DNA of 48,839 nt from Pleomorphomonas sp. (GCA_029976075.1 JARKNW010000104.1:1-48839); one strand, 5' to 3'; positions 15,092 through 23,639 are shown, numbered from the stretch's first letter. Notes: generated by a model from the sequence alone, not told the origin. Numbers and translations: made by a program.

Positions 15092-17134
15092 ATGCTCAGC
15101 CATATCGGACACTTGCGTCAAATTCATCTCGACTTCCACACTGCCGAACAGGTCGGCTCGGTCGGCCACGCCTTCGACGGCGAGAAATTCGCGGCAAGGC
15201 TGAAGCAGGCGCATGTCAACTCGATCATCCTGTTCGCCCGCTGCCATCATGGCTTCCTCTACTATCATGGCGACGAGACAATCCTTGGTCCGGTCCATCC
15301 TGGCCTGAAGCGCGACCTTCTGGCCGAGCAGATCGCCGCCTGCCAGGCGGCCGGCATCAACGTGGAGATCTACACCACCGTTCAGTGGGACGTGCTGACG
15401 GCTCACCGCCACCCCGAATGGCGGGTGATGCATGCCGACGGCAGTTTCGAGGGAACGCCACCCTTCGCGGCCGGCTTCTATCGCAAGCTCAGCCTTTCGA
15501 CGCCTTATGCCGACGTGTTCAAGGATCATGTCCGGGATATTCTCAAGCGCTTTTCGCCCGACGGCATCTACTTCGACTTCATCCGGCCGGATGTCTGCGT
15601 CAATCCCTACACCGTGGCCATGATGGAGCAGCGTGGTCTCGATCCCGCCAATCCGCGCGATCGTGAAGAATTTGGCTTCTGGAACGCCAATCGCTACGAA
15701 ATCGAGTTGTCGGAGCTCGTTCGCAGCCACAATCCCAATCTGACCGTTACCTTCAACGGCGGTCATGTCGGCATGCGGCACCGCGAGGCGGCGAAGGCCT
15801 ATACCCACTTCGAGCTGGAAACGCTGCCGAGCGGTGGCTGGGGCTACATGTACTTCCCGGTTACCGGCCGTTTTGCCAGGACGCTCGGCCCTGGGGTCGT
15901 TGGTACGACGGGCAAGTTCCATTCGACCTGGGGCGATTTTCATACGCTGAAGAATCTTGCGGCGCTGGAGTACGAGGTCTTCAGGATGGTGGCGCAGGGC
16001 GCCGGCTGCTCCATCGGCGACCAACTGCATCCGAGCGGCGAACTCGACCGCGAGACCTACGAACTCGTCGGCAAGGTCTACGGCCAGCTCGAAGCTTGCG
16101 AGCCCTGGCTCGACGGCTGCAAGCCGGCCGTCGATATCGGCGTGCTACATCCGGAGGAATTCCTCGGCGGCGGCGTGATGGACCTGCCGCGCGCCATTCA
16201 GGGCATTACCCGCATGCTGATGGAGGCCGGCCATCAGTTCGATGTCATCGACACCACCCAGTCGCTCGACAAGTACAAGCTGCTGATTCTGCCGGACTTC
16301 ATCCGTGTGGACGAGCGCTTCGCCAAGAAACTCGCCGACTTCCAGGCCAAGGGCGGCGCCATCATCATGAGCTACCAGTCCGGCCTGAAGCCCGGCAGTG
16401 ACATGTTCGCCCGGCCCGAGTGGGGGCTTAGCGTTCAGTCGGAAGGGCCGCTCGACGACAGCGGCCTGCTGGCGCGCGGCCGCCGCTACGAGCGGCACGA
16501 CTTCGCCCAATATGTTCGCGCCGGCTCGGCGTTGCAGCGCAACTATGGTCCCTGCGAGCATCCGATCTATCTGCACGGCATGGACGTCGGCTCAGGAGAA
16601 GGCGTCGAGCGTCTCGCCGATTTCATCGAGCCCTTCTTCGATCGCAGCTACAAGCACTACATGTCGCACCTTCAGGCGCCGTCCTCCGGCAGGGTCGGTG
16701 GCGGCGCTGTGTTCCGCAAGGGTTCGCTGATCTACTTCGCCAGTCCGATCGCCTGCCAGTACGAAGAATGCGCGCCGCTTTGGGTCAAGCATCTGTTGCT
16801 CAACGCCATCGACCTTCTGCTGCCGCAGCCGCTGCTTCGGCATTCCGGCCCGAGCACGATCGAAACCGGCTTCATGCTGCAGCCGGAGAAGAATCGCGCG
16901 GTGGTGCATCTCCTCCACTACATCCCCGAGCGGCGCGGCAGCGAGTTCGACGTCGTGGAGGATGTCATTCCGGTCTACGACGTCGACCTTTCGATCAGGG
17001 CCGACAAGCCGGTCAAATCGGTCACGACCGCTCCGCAGGGCGCGCCGCTCGCCTTCTCCGAGACCGCCGGCCGGGTCGATATCCGGGTTCCCGAAGTGAA
17101 CGGCCATCAGATGATCGTGGTGGAATTCGCATAA
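15092..17134 (+). CDS. GHL6-type glycoside hydrolase with beta-galactosidase trimerisation-like domain
   Basis: 680 residues and no signal peptide, so a cytoplasmic enzyme. Residues about 1-340 look like a TIM-barrel of the hypothetical glycosyl hydrolase family GHL6: HLDFHTAEQVG, HVNSIILFARCHHG, then ISP-like YFDFIRP after the fourth strand and TVTFNGGHVG. Residues about 345-590 resemble the Glyco_hydro_42 trimerisation (Rossmann-like) domain, e.g. LLILPDFIRVDERFAKKLADF. A beta domain closes the protein. Similar architecture occurs in GH151-type alpha-L-fucosidases, but I cannot assign the family with certainty. It lies inside the CUT1 operon, so it should hydrolyse the imported oligosaccharide or glycoside. 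Good ribosome site AAGGAGGA upstream. Confidence 0.75.
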   Translation: MLSHIGHLRQIHLDFHTAEQVGSVGHAFDGEKFAARLKQAHVNSIILFARCHHGFLYYHGDETILGPVHPGLKRDLLAEQIAACQAAGINVEIYTTVQWDVLTAHRHPEWRVMHADGSFEGTPPFAAGFYRKLSLSTPYADVFKDHVRDILKRFSPDGIYFDFIRPDVCVNPYTVAMMEQRGLDPANPRDREEFGFWNANRYEIELSELVRSHNPNLTVTFNGGHVGMRHREAAKAYTHFELETLPSGGWGYMYFPVTGRFARTLGPGVVGTTGKFHSTWGDFHTLKNLAALEYEVFRMVAQGAGCSIGDQLHPSGELDRETYELVGKVYGQLEACEPWLDGCKPAVDIGVLHPEEFLGGGVMDLPRAIQGITRMLMEAGHQFDVIDTTQSLDKYKLLILPDFIRVDERFAKKLADFQAKGGAIIMSYQSGLKPGSDMFARPEWGLSVQSEGPLDDSGLLARGRRYERHDFAQYVRAGSALQRNYGPCEHPIYLHGMDVGSGEGVERLADFIEPFFDRSYKHYMSHLQAPSSGRVGGGAVFRKGSLIYFASPIACQYEECAPLWVKHLLLNAIDLLLPQPLLRHSGPSTIETGFMLQPEKNRAVVHLLHYIPERRGSEFDVVEDVIPVYDVDLSIRADKPVKSVTTAPQGAPLAFSETAGRVDIRVPEVNGHQMIVVEFA

Positions 17135-17153
17135 GGCGAGAAGGGAGGCCCCG

Positions 17154-18236
17154 ATGGCCAGCTTGAACCTACACGGAATCGAAAAGAGCTACGGTAGCCT
17201 GAAGGTCGTCCACGGGATCGACCTGGCGATCGCCGACGGCGAGTTCATCGTGCTCGTCGGGCCATCGGGGTGTGGCAAATCGACCTTGCTCAGAATGATC
17301 GCCGGCCTCGAGGCGATCACCGAAGGCGAGATCGAGATCGGTGGCGCCGTCGTCAATTGGGAGGCCCCCAAAGACCGCGGCATTGCCATGGTCTTTCAGA
17401 ACTACGCCCTCTATCCGCATATGACGGTGGAGGACAACATGGCCTTTGCGTTGCAGCTTGCCCATCGCAGCTCGTCAGATATCCGGCAAAGAGTGGACAG
17501 GGCCGCTGCCATGCTGGGGCTCGAGCCCTATCTGAAGCGCTATCCGCGTGAGCTGTCCGGCGGCCAGCGTCAGCGTGTGGCGATGGGGCGCGCCCTGGTG
17601 CGCGACCCCAAGGTATTCCTGTTCGATGAGCCGCTCAGCAACCTGGACGCCAAGCTGCGCGTCCAGATGCGAACGGAAATTCGCGAGTTGCAGCAGCGGC
17701 TGAAGACGACCACCGTCTATGTTACCCACGATCAGGTCGAGGCCATGACCATGGCCGACCGCATCGTCGTCATGAATGCCGGACGCATCGAGCAGGTTGG
17801 CACGCCGCTCGAACTCTACGACCGGCCGGCCAACCGCTTCGTCGGCGGTTTTATCGGATCGCCGGCGATGAACATTCTCGAAGGCACCTTCGAGGTGACC
17901 CCAGAAGGTACGTCCTTTCGAACGGCGCAAGGCGCCGTTTTTGCGGTACCGTCGTCCCTTTCCAGCGGAGTACCATCCGGGGGCGGCGCCTTCGGCATTC
18001 GCCCCGAAGATCTGCTGCTGGCGCCCGGCTCCGGCTTGCGGGCAAAGGTGACGGTGATCGAACCGACGGGAGCGGAGACCATGCTGCGCTGTTCCTGTAA
18101 CGGCGAGCCATTGACGGTCGTTCTGAGGGAGAGACCGGACGTTCAACTGGGCGATGACGTCGAGCTGATGGTTCGCCCCGGGGCTGGCGTATGGTTCGAT
18201 GCCACCGGTCGCAATTGCGCAGTCTCAAGAAACTGA
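17154..18236 (+). CDS. ugpC: Sugar ABC importer ATPase (MalK/UgpC type)
   Basis: 360 residues. ABC motifs: Walker [11 protein letters not shown]-loop FQNYALYPHM, signature LSGGQRQRVA, Walker B FLFDEPLSNLD and VTHDQ. After residue about 240 comes a TOBE-type regulatory domain (FVGGFIGSPAMNILEG, then FGIRPEDL). The gene starts 17 bp after the hydrolase gene, in the same operon. It energises the permeases at 13299-15037. The gene symbol is by family only. Confidence 0.92.
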   Translation: MASLNLHGIEKSYGSLKVVHGIDLAIADGEFIVLVGPSGCGKSTLLRMIAGLEAITEGEIEIGGAVVNWEAPKDRGIAMVFQNYALYPHMTVEDNMAFALQLAHRSSSDIRQRVDRAAAMLGLEPYLKRYPRELSGGQRQRVAMGRALVRDPKVFLFDEPLSNLDAKLRVQMRTEIRELQQRLKTTTVYVTHDQVEAMTMADRIVVMNAGRIEQVGTPLELYDRPANRFVGGFIGSPAMNILEGTFEVTPEGTSFRTAQGAVFAVPSSLSSGVPSGGGAFGIRPEDLLLAPGSGLRAKVTVIEPTGAETMLRCSCNGEPLTVVLRERPDVQLGDDVELMVRPGAGVWFDATGRNCAVSRN

Positions 18237-18269
18237 GGTCCGCCGGCAGGCCGGATAATGGAGGAACCT

Positions 18270-18569
18270 TTGGAAGTTTCGCTCATTGCCCATCTCGAGG
18301 CAGGGGATGGCGCGGCAGATGCGCTTGCCGACCGTCTCGCCCTGCACGCGGTCACAGTTCGGCAGGAACCGGGAAACCGGCAGTTTCAGGTGTTCCGTCA
18401 CCGAGACGACCCCCGCCGCTTTGACGTGGTCGAAACCTATGCCGACGAAGCGGCGTTCGAAAGCCATATTGCCGCGCCGCATAGCCTGGCCTTCAACACC
18501 TGGCTGGCCGACGTGGCCGTCGGCGGGCAGTCGACCCTCACTTTCGTCGAGGTCGTCTCAAGGGCCTAA
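18270..18569 (+). CDS. ABM-fold protein (putative quinol monooxygenase)
   Basis: 99 residues, a dimeric alpha-beta barrel of the antibiotic biosynthesis monooxygenase type. Typical features are the N-terminal strand VSLIAHLEA, TVRQEPGNRQFQVFRHRDDP (the E-PGN--F-V-R pattern) and the helix ADEAAFESHIAAPH. The TTG at 18270 is placed 5 nt after GGAGG and is preferred; the ATG at 18258 overlaps that site. Members include YgiN-like quinol monooxygenases and proteins that act as small cofactor-free enzymes. In a sugar operon it may act as a sugar epimerase or mutarotase analogue, since RhaM-type mutarotases share the fold; this is an inference. Confidence 0.75.
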   Translation: MEVSLIAHLEAGDGAADALADRLALHAVTVRQEPGNRQFQVFRHRDDPRRFDVVETYADEAAFESHIAAPHSLAFNTWLADVAVGGQSTLTFVEVVSRA

Positions 18570-18599
18570 TGCCGGACAAGCGTCAGGAATGGGGAAGTC

Positions 18600-19523
18600 A
18601 TGCTTTTATCCTGCGGCGACGCGCTGATCGATTTCGTGCCCGTGAAGTCGGCCGACGACCGGGACGCTTATGTGCCGGCGGTCGGCGGTTCCTGCCTCAA
18701 CATCGCCGTCGCCATGTCGCGCCTCGGCGCGCTGACCGGCTTCGTCGGCGGCATTTCCAGCGACCTATTCGGGACGATGATCGCCGATCACCTGACCGCC
18801 TCCGGCGTGTCGCTGCGCTACGTCCGACAGTCCGACGACGAAACCACGCTGGCCTTCGTCCGCTTCGTGGACAACGAGCCGCATTACGCCTTCTACGATG
18901 AGACGACCGCCGCCCGCCTCTGGACCTATCGGCCGGACAGCATTCCCTTCCCGGCCATCGAGGCGCTGCACATCGGCTCCACCACGCTGATCAACGAGCC
19001 GGTGGCCTCCGAATATCTTGCGCTGTTCAAGGCGGCGAAAGGCAAGACGACCTTGTCGTTCGACCCCAACTGCCGCCCGACGCTGACGCGCGACAAGGCC
19101 GCCTACACGGCGCGCATGGCCGAGTTCGCCAGGACCGCCGACATCGTCCGCATGTCCGACATGGACTTCGACTTCCTGTTCGGCGGCGACGATTTCGAGG
19201 GCAAGGCCAAGGAGATCCTGGCCGGAGGCGCGGCGCTGTTCATCATCACGCGCGGCGGCGACGGCGTCATTGCCTGGCATCAGGCGGCCGGCCGGGTCGA
19301 GGTTCCCGCCCCGAAGGTCAAGGTGGTCGATACCATCGGCGCCGGCGACACCTTCCAGGGCTCGCTGCTCGTCGCCCTCAAGGAGGCGGGACGGATCGCC
19401 CGGCCGGCGCTCGAGGCGATCAGTGCCGACGAACTCACCGCCGCGCTCGCCTTCGGCACCCGTTGCGCCGCCATCACCTGCTCGCGGGCCGGCGCCAACC
19501 CGCCGTGGAAGCCTGAGGTTTAG
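18600..19523 (+). CDS. PfkB family carbohydrate kinase (fructokinase-like)
   Basis: 307 residues. The N-terminal LLSCGDALIDFVPV and GGSCLNIAVAMSRLGALTGFVGGISSD are the usual sugar-binding and first PfkB motif. The C-terminal second motif DTIGAGDTFQGSLL holds the catalytic Asp in GAGD. It is the last gene of the operon and probably phosphorylates the monosaccharide released by the GHL6 enzyme. Fructokinase is the closest shape, but PfkB substrate range (fructose, ribose, KDG, tagatose) is wide. Confidence 0.92.
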   Translation: MLLSCGDALIDFVPVKSADDRDAYVPAVGGSCLNIAVAMSRLGALTGFVGGISSDLFGTMIADHLTASGVSLRYVRQSDDETTLAFVRFVDNEPHYAFYDETTAARLWTYRPDSIPFPAIEALHIGSTTLINEPVASEYLALFKAAKGKTTLSFDPNCRPTLTRDKAAYTARMAEFARTADIVRMSDMDFDFLFGGDDFEGKAKEILAGGAALFIITRGGDGVIAWHQAAGRVEVPAPKVKVVDTIGAGDTFQGSLLVALKEAGRIARPALEAISADELTAALAFGTRCAAITCSRAGANPPWKPEV

Positions 19524-19556
19524 TGCCCAACGATCCGGTCGCCTTAGCTCAGTCCA

Positions 19557-19571
19557 TGACGGTAACCGTCA
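19557..19571. terminator. Dyad between convergent kinase and Lrp genes
   Basis: TGACGGT-A-ACCGTCA is a perfect 7-bp inverted repeat with one central base in the 60-bp gap between convergent genes. The 1-nt centre is too small for a tight hairpin, so it may be a protein site or a weak bidirectional termination signal. Confidence 0.3.
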
Positions 19572-19583
19572 CCGCCATTTTGA

Positions 19584-20027
19584 TCACACGCTGCTGAGCA
19601 GCAGGCTGGTCTCGCTGTTGGCGATGCCGTCGATCAGGCGGATTTCGCGCAGCACTCGGTCGAAATCGGACAGGCTGGCGGCGCGGATGTTGGCGACGAG
19701 GTCCCAGTTGCCGTTGGTGGTGTGCAGCGAGGAAATCTCCGGGAAGCCACGCAACTGGCGGATCACCTGGGTGGTCGATTTGCCGACCACCTCGACCATC
19801 ATCACCGCCATCACCGCGTGGTCGTCGTAATCCTCGCGCACCCGCACGGTGAAGCCGAGCAGTGTGCCGGTTTCCAGCAGTCTTTCCAATCGGTTCTGCA
19901 CCGTGCCGCGCGCCACCTTCAAGAGGTCGGCCAGCTTGGCCAGCGGCGCCCGGCCATCGTTCCTGAGCAGGGCGATCAGCCGGCGATCGAGTTCGTCGGG
20001 CAGGTATTTGGCGATGATCGGTTCCAT
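19584..20027 (-). CDS. Lrp/AsnC family transcriptional regulator
   Basis: 147 residues. The N-terminal helix-turn-helix reads LDRRLIALLRNDGRAPLAKL and GTVQNRLERLLETG. The C-terminal RAM domain includes HAVMAVMMVEVVGKST and SLHTTNGNWDLVANI, with the Gly-x-(F/W)-D pattern of amino-acid sensing Lrp proteins. ATG 20027 begins the domain; frames reach further upstream without need. Divergent from ornithine cyclodeaminase, whose promoter region carries an imperfect dyad. It probably responds to citrulline, ornithine or arginine. Confidence 0.9.
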   Translation of the reverse strand: MEPIIAKYLPDELDRRLIALLRNDGRAPLAKLADLLKVARGTVQNRLERLLETGTLLGFTVRVREDYDDHAVMAVMMVEVVGKSTTQVIRQLRGFPEISSLHTTNGNWDLVANIRAASLSDFDRVLREIRLIDGIANSETSLLLSSV

Positions 20028-20084
20028 GGCACGCCCTGGCATTTCGTTCAATATGGCTGGGCGATTTGTACAATGGGCCCCGCC

Positions 20085-20106
20085 AAATGACAATAAACTG
20101 ACATTT
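20085..20106. promoter_or_regulatory. Candidate Lrp operator in the Lrp/Ocd divergent region
   Basis: AAATGACA-ATAAAC-TGACATTT is an inverted repeat pairing at 7 of 8 positions, with an AT-rich centre as in Lrp-family sites. It lies 58 bp from the Lrp start and 60 bp from the Ocd start, a position suited to control both genes. Confidence 0.45.
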
Positions 20107-20165
20107 CGATAGGCCGTCTGACAGCGATAGCATGGGGCAAAAGAACAGCCGTGGAGCCCCTTTCA

Positions 20166-21215
20166 ATGAATGCGCCGTTACCGTCGGACAAGGCCTTCGT
20201 ACCCTTCGTCAGCGTCGACAACATGATGCGGCTGGTCAATCGGATCGGCATCGAGCGGATGCTGATCGAGCTGACCGATACCATCGAGGCCGACTATCGG
20301 CGCTGGCCGTCGTTCGACAAGACACCCCGGCTCGCCTCGCATTCCACCGATGGGGTGATCGAGCTGATGCCGACCTCCGACGGCGAGGTCTACGGCTTCA
20401 AATACGTCAATGGCCATCCGCGCAACCAGAGCCGCGGTCTGCAGACGGTGGCCGCCCTCGGATTGCTGGCGAACGTGCCGACCGGCTATCCGCTGCTCGT
20501 GTCGGAAATGACATTGTTGACGGCGCTGCGCACCGCCGCGACATCGGCGATGGCCGCCCGGCATCTCGCCCCGCGCAACGCCCGCACGCTCGCCGTCATC
20601 GGCAACGGCGCCCAGTGCGAGTTCCAGGTGTTAGCCATGAAGGCCGTGCTCGGCATCGAGCGGGTCCGCCTTTACGACATCGATCCCTCGGCTACTGCCA
20701 AGGCGGTCCGCAACCTCACGGGACGCGGGCTCACGGTCATCGTCTGCACCTCGGGCAGCGAGGCCGTGGAAGGCGCGGAGGTGATCACCACCTGCACCGC
20801 CGACAAGCGCTATTCGACCATTCTGACCGACAACATGGTTGGTTCGGGCGTGCACATCAACGCCATCGGCGGCGACTGCCCCGGCAAGACCGAGTTGCAC
20901 CGCGACATCCTGCTGCGTTCGGATATCTTCGTCGAGTATTCGCCGCAGACCCGCGTCGAGGGCGAGATCCAGCAACTGCCGTCCAACCATCCGGTGACCG
21001 AGCTGTGGCAGGTGGTGAGCGGCGTGGCGGCCGGCCGCCGAAACGCCGACCAGATCACCCTGTTCGACAGCGTCGGCTTTGCCATCGAGGACTTTTCGGC
21101 GCTGCGCTATGTGCGCGAGGCGATCGTCGGCACCGGGCTCTATCTCGACCTCGACATGATCGCCGACCCCGACGATCCGCGCGACCTGTTCGGCATGGTC
21201 GAGAGGGCGCGCTGA
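20166..21215 (+). CDS. ocd: Ornithine cyclodeaminase
   Basis: 349 residues of the ornithine cyclodeaminase / mu-crystallin family. The substrate-binding Lys and Arg regions are present (YGFKYVNGHPRNQ), the NAD-binding LAVIGNGAQCEFQ and the VHINAIGGDCPGKTEL segment with the catalytic Asp. The enzyme converts L-ornithine to L-proline and ammonia, which completes citrulline use after CtlX. ATG 20166 lies 9 nt after GGAG; a GTG at 20151 is less likely. The next gene starts 2 bp after its stop codon. Confidence 0.93.
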   Translation: MNAPLPSDKAFVPFVSVDNMMRLVNRIGIERMLIELTDTIEADYRRWPSFDKTPRLASHSTDGVIELMPTSDGEVYGFKYVNGHPRNQSRGLQTVAALGLLANVPTGYPLLVSEMTLLTALRTAATSAMAARHLAPRNARTLAVIGNGAQCEFQVLAMKAVLGIERVRLYDIDPSATAKAVRNLTGRGLTVIVCTSGSEAVEGAEVITTCTADKRYSTILTDNMVGSGVHINAIGGDCPGKTELHRDILLRSDIFVEYSPQTRVEGEIQQLPSNHPVTELWQVVSGVAAGRRNADQITLFDSVGFAIEDFSALRYVREAIVGTGLYLDLDMIADPDDPRDLFGMVERAR

Positions 21216-21217
21216 TC

Positions 21218-22147
21218 ATGGCCCGACCGATGAGGCTCTCGCCGCAGGCCCCCGCCGCCGTGGTGATGGTGAGGCCGCACCATTTCACCGTCAACACCGA
21301 GACTGCCGCCGACAACCGCTTCCAGGTGATGGGCGACGACGGCGGGCTGGCGCCGCTGGCCCATGCCGAAATCACCCGCGCCGCCGCGGCGCTGGAGGCG
21401 GCCGGCGTCACCGTGCATCTGTTCGAGGACACCGGCACCGACACGCCGGATTCGGTGTTTCCCAACAACTGGTTCTCCACCCATGCCGGCGGCCACGTGG
21501 CGATCTACCCGATGAAGGCGCCGAGCCGCCGCCGCGAGCGCCGCGCCGACGTCATCGAGCTGCTGAAGAGCCGCTATCGCGTGCAGGAGGTGGTGGACTA
21601 TTCCGGCCTCGAGCCGGACGGTCTCTACCTCGAAGGCACCGGCGCCATGGTGCTCGACCACATCGACCGGGTTGCCTACGCCGTGCGCTCCGACCGCACC
21701 GACCCGATCGCGCTGGAGCGCTTCTGCACCCAGTTCAACTTCGAGCCGATGGTGTTCGAGGCGCGCGACGGCCAGGGCATGCCGATCTACCACACCAACG
21801 TATTGATGTGCATCGCCAGCGACTTCGCCCTGATCGGCCTCGACATGATGACCGAGCCGGCGCGGCGGCAGGAGATTGTCGAGCGCCTGGAGCAGTCGGG
21901 CCGGCGAGTGATCGGCCTCAGCAACGACCAGATCGCCCGCTTCGCCGGCAACGCGCTGGAGCTGCAGGGGCGCGACCGCCGCCTGCTGGCCCTCTCCACC
22001 ACGGCCCGCGACGCCCTCGACGCCGACCAGATCGCCGCCATTGAGGAAAGTGCCACCCTGCTGCCGCTCGACATCCCCACCATCGAGCGGGCGGGAGGAT
22101 CGGTGCGCTGCACGCTGGCGGGGGTGCATCTGACAGCAAGGCACTGA
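21218..22147 (+). CDS. ctlX: Citrulline hydrolase CtlX (DDAH/arginine deiminase superfamily)
   Basis: 309 residues. The guanidino-group-modifying fold is shown by AVVMVRPHHFTVN, the substrate loop DTPDSVFPNNWFS, EGTGAMVLDH, the catalytic His in YHTNVLMCIASD and the catalytic Cys in SVRCTLAGVHL near the C-terminus. CtlX-type enzymes hydrolyse citrulline to ornithine, CO2 and ammonia. The adjacent ornithine cyclodeaminase would take ornithine to proline, so the two form a minimal citrulline route. The gene probably shares a transcript with ocd. Confidence 0.88.
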   Translation: MARPMRLSPQAPAAVVMVRPHHFTVNTETAADNRFQVMGDDGGLAPLAHAEITRAAAALEAAGVTVHLFEDTGTDTPDSVFPNNWFSTHAGGHVAIYPMKAPSRRRERRADVIELLKSRYRVQEVVDYSGLEPDGLYLEGTGAMVLDHIDRVAYAVRSDRTDPIALERFCTQFNFEPMVFEARDGQGMPIYHTNVLMCIASDFALIGLDMMTEPARRQEIVERLEQSGRRVIGLSNDQIARFAGNALELQGRDRRLLALSTTARDALDADQIAAIEESATLLPLDIPTIERAGGSVRCTLAGVHLTARH

Positions 22148-22219
22148 GGGAGGGGTTGGGAGGCAGATTGGGGAGAGGGCCCTATATCGGCCCCGAGCCA
22201 CTTTCGGCCCGAGGTCCAC

Positions 22220-22243
22220 CTTGAATTCACATGCGAATTCAAG
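22220..22243. repeat. Perfect inverted repeat downstream of ctlX
   Basis: CTTGAATTC-ACATGC-GAATTCAAG has 9-bp perfect arms and a 6-nt spacer, 73 bp after the ctlX stop codon. It could be a terminator stem, an operator for the small frame that follows, or an end of the inserted toxin-antitoxin segment. No matching copy is visible at the other side. Confidence 0.45.
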
Positions 22244-22388
22244 CAGCCTGCGTCAGGATGACATTTATACAGTTGAAACAGCAGGATAGCTTCTTCCGTA
22301 AACTCGACAACGGCGACCTCGGCGCAATGAGCGTCCTGCACGAACGCATGGATCTGCCCGTGCTGCTCAGGGAGATCTGGCGGGCTTG
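22231..22388 (+). CDS. Possible 52-residue small protein
   Basis: An open frame starting in the loop of the inverted repeat (or at a second ATG, 22258) encodes a small charged protein with MTFIQLKQQDSFFRKLDNGD and a C-terminal DLPVLLREIWRA. It reads like a helical peptide, but I recognise no family and see no strong ribosome site. It may be a remnant of a larger gene. The rest of the gap between ctlX and the toxin gene (22148-22230 and 22389-22484) shows nothing else. Confidence 0.2.
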
Positions 22389-22484
22389 AACGAGAAGGAC
22401 CGGGCGCCGGAGTAGCCGGAGATCCGATCTCGGCTGGAAACCCCGGCACAGATAACTGCAAATCTCAGCCTGTCTCGGTGCCGG

Positions 22485-23072
22485 CTACCTGAAGAGGTCG
22501 GCAAACGACCGCATCAGCGACGCCGTCTGGCCGAGCCCTTGAGCCTCGGCTTTCTGGCATATGGCGTCCCAGGTGTATTCGGGGTGGCGGAGGCGCAGGC
22601 GCATCCTGTTGAGAGCCGCCATTGCCTGAGCGTTGTCGAGATCGATGCAGTCGGCGATGAAGTCGTCGGCACTCTTGGCTTCCAGCCCATGCGAATCCAG
22701 AATCTTTGCGGGGAAATCCTTGAGGTTGTCGGTGACGATGATACTTGCGTTGCTCCTGGCGGCCGCCGCGAGAACGTGAGCATCATCGGCGTCCCTGAGG
22801 CCGTCTGCGATGAATGCCCGTTCGAGATCTTCGAAGCCCTCTACCATGGCTTCGGGAAATGCTTGGTTCATGGCGTCGATCTGCTTTTGCTGATCGGCCT
22901 TCCCGCCGCTGATCCTTCCTATGGCGCGCGCGGTTTCCTCCATGATTCTGGCGGACCATTGGACGCGGTAGAAGCCCTCTTCGGCAAGGCTGAGAAGCAT
23001 GTTTCTGCGAAGCCCACCGGCCAGACAGCATGCATCGATGATCACCGTGAACCTGTCCGCCAAGTCGCTCAT
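22485..23072 (-). CDS. PIN-domain toxin-like ribonuclease
   Basis: 195 residues. The PIN pattern is visible: the first acidic residue in VIIDACCLAGGLRRNMLL, a Glu in RIMEETARAIGR, the DADDAHVLAAAARSNA segment and the Asp of IIVTDNLKDFP, together forming the acidic metal site. Related PIN proteins with a preceding antitoxin act as RNA-cleaving toxins. The start overlaps the antitoxin stop by 4 bp, the standard order of antitoxin then toxin. The pair interrupts the citrulline gene block and probably arrived horizontally. Confidence 0.85.
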   Translation of the reverse strand: MSDLADRFTVIIDACCLAGGLRRNMLLSLAEEGFYRVQWSARIMEETARAIGRISGGKADQQKQIDAMNQAFPEAMVEGFEDLERAFIADGLRDADDAHVLAAAARSNASIIVTDNLKDFPAKILDSHGLEAKSADDFIADCIDLDNAQAMAALNRMRLRLRHPEYTWDAICQKAEAQGLGQTASLMRSFADLFR

Positions 23073-23533
23073 ATGAGATCGTTCTCAGCGTCGAGAGCGG
23101 CGAGTTCGCTCAGCGCGGAGGCGCGGATACCATCACGCTTCTGCTTGTAGGCGAACAGCTCGGAGGCCTTGACCTTGCGATGGCGGCCGGTCTTCAGATG
23201 GGGAATCTCGCCATTTTCCAAAAGCTTGATCAGATAGGGCCGAGATACGTTCAGGCAATCGGCCGCTTCCTGGGTGGTCAGCTCCGCGTCGACGGGGATC
23301 ATGCGAAAGCCGCGCCCGGTCGAAACGAGCCGCAGCACCTCCATGAAGGACGCGGCGAGGGCTGGTGAAAGCGTGACCGTCCGGATCTCGCCATCCGGCT
23401 GTGCCAACGATATCCGGGCACCCTCCTCAGATCTCAACTGAGAGGCGATGATTGTCCGCAACTGCTCGGCGTTCCTGATCTCGACTTCATTGGGAAGCCG
23501 CTCAGCAAAACCGTCCTTCCTCATCGCGCTCAT
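23069..23533 (-). CDS. Antitoxin with excisionase-type helix-turn-helix
   Basis: 154 residues. The C-terminal half carries a MerR/excisionase-type DNA-binding domain: AELTTQEAADCLNVSRPYLI then LLENGEIPHLKTGRHRKVKA. The N-terminal half (about 1-85) has no family that I can name and may form the toxin-binding part. It is first in the two-gene module, consistent with autoregulation at the dyads just upstream (23553-23599). The C-terminal tail ALSELAALDAENDLI is acidic and probably contacts the PIN protein. Confidence 0.83.
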   Translation of the reverse strand: MSAMRKDGFAERLPNEVEIRNAEQLRTIIASQLRSEEGARISLAQPDGEIRTVTLSPALAASFMEVLRLVSTGRGFRMIPVDAELTTQEAADCLNVSRPYLIKLLENGEIPHLKTGRHRKVKASELFAYKQKRDGIRASALSELAALDAENDLI

Positions 23534-23552
23534 GGTTCGTCTCCCTCGTTCG

Positions 23553-23599
23553 CTATCTCAAGATAGGCAGGACGATCAAACGAAACAAGCGAATATTCG
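23553..23599. promoter_or_regulatory. Promoter region dyads of the toxin-antitoxin module
   Basis: CTATCT-CA-AGATAG (23553-23566) and the palindrome CGAATATTCG (23590-23599) lie within 70 bp upstream of the antitoxin start, in an AT-richer stretch that also repeats AACGAAAC. These are likely binding sites for the antitoxin. Confidence 0.45.
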
Positions 23600-23639
23600 A
23601 AATAAACGAAACGACGCGCCATCGAGCGCCGCGCCTACC

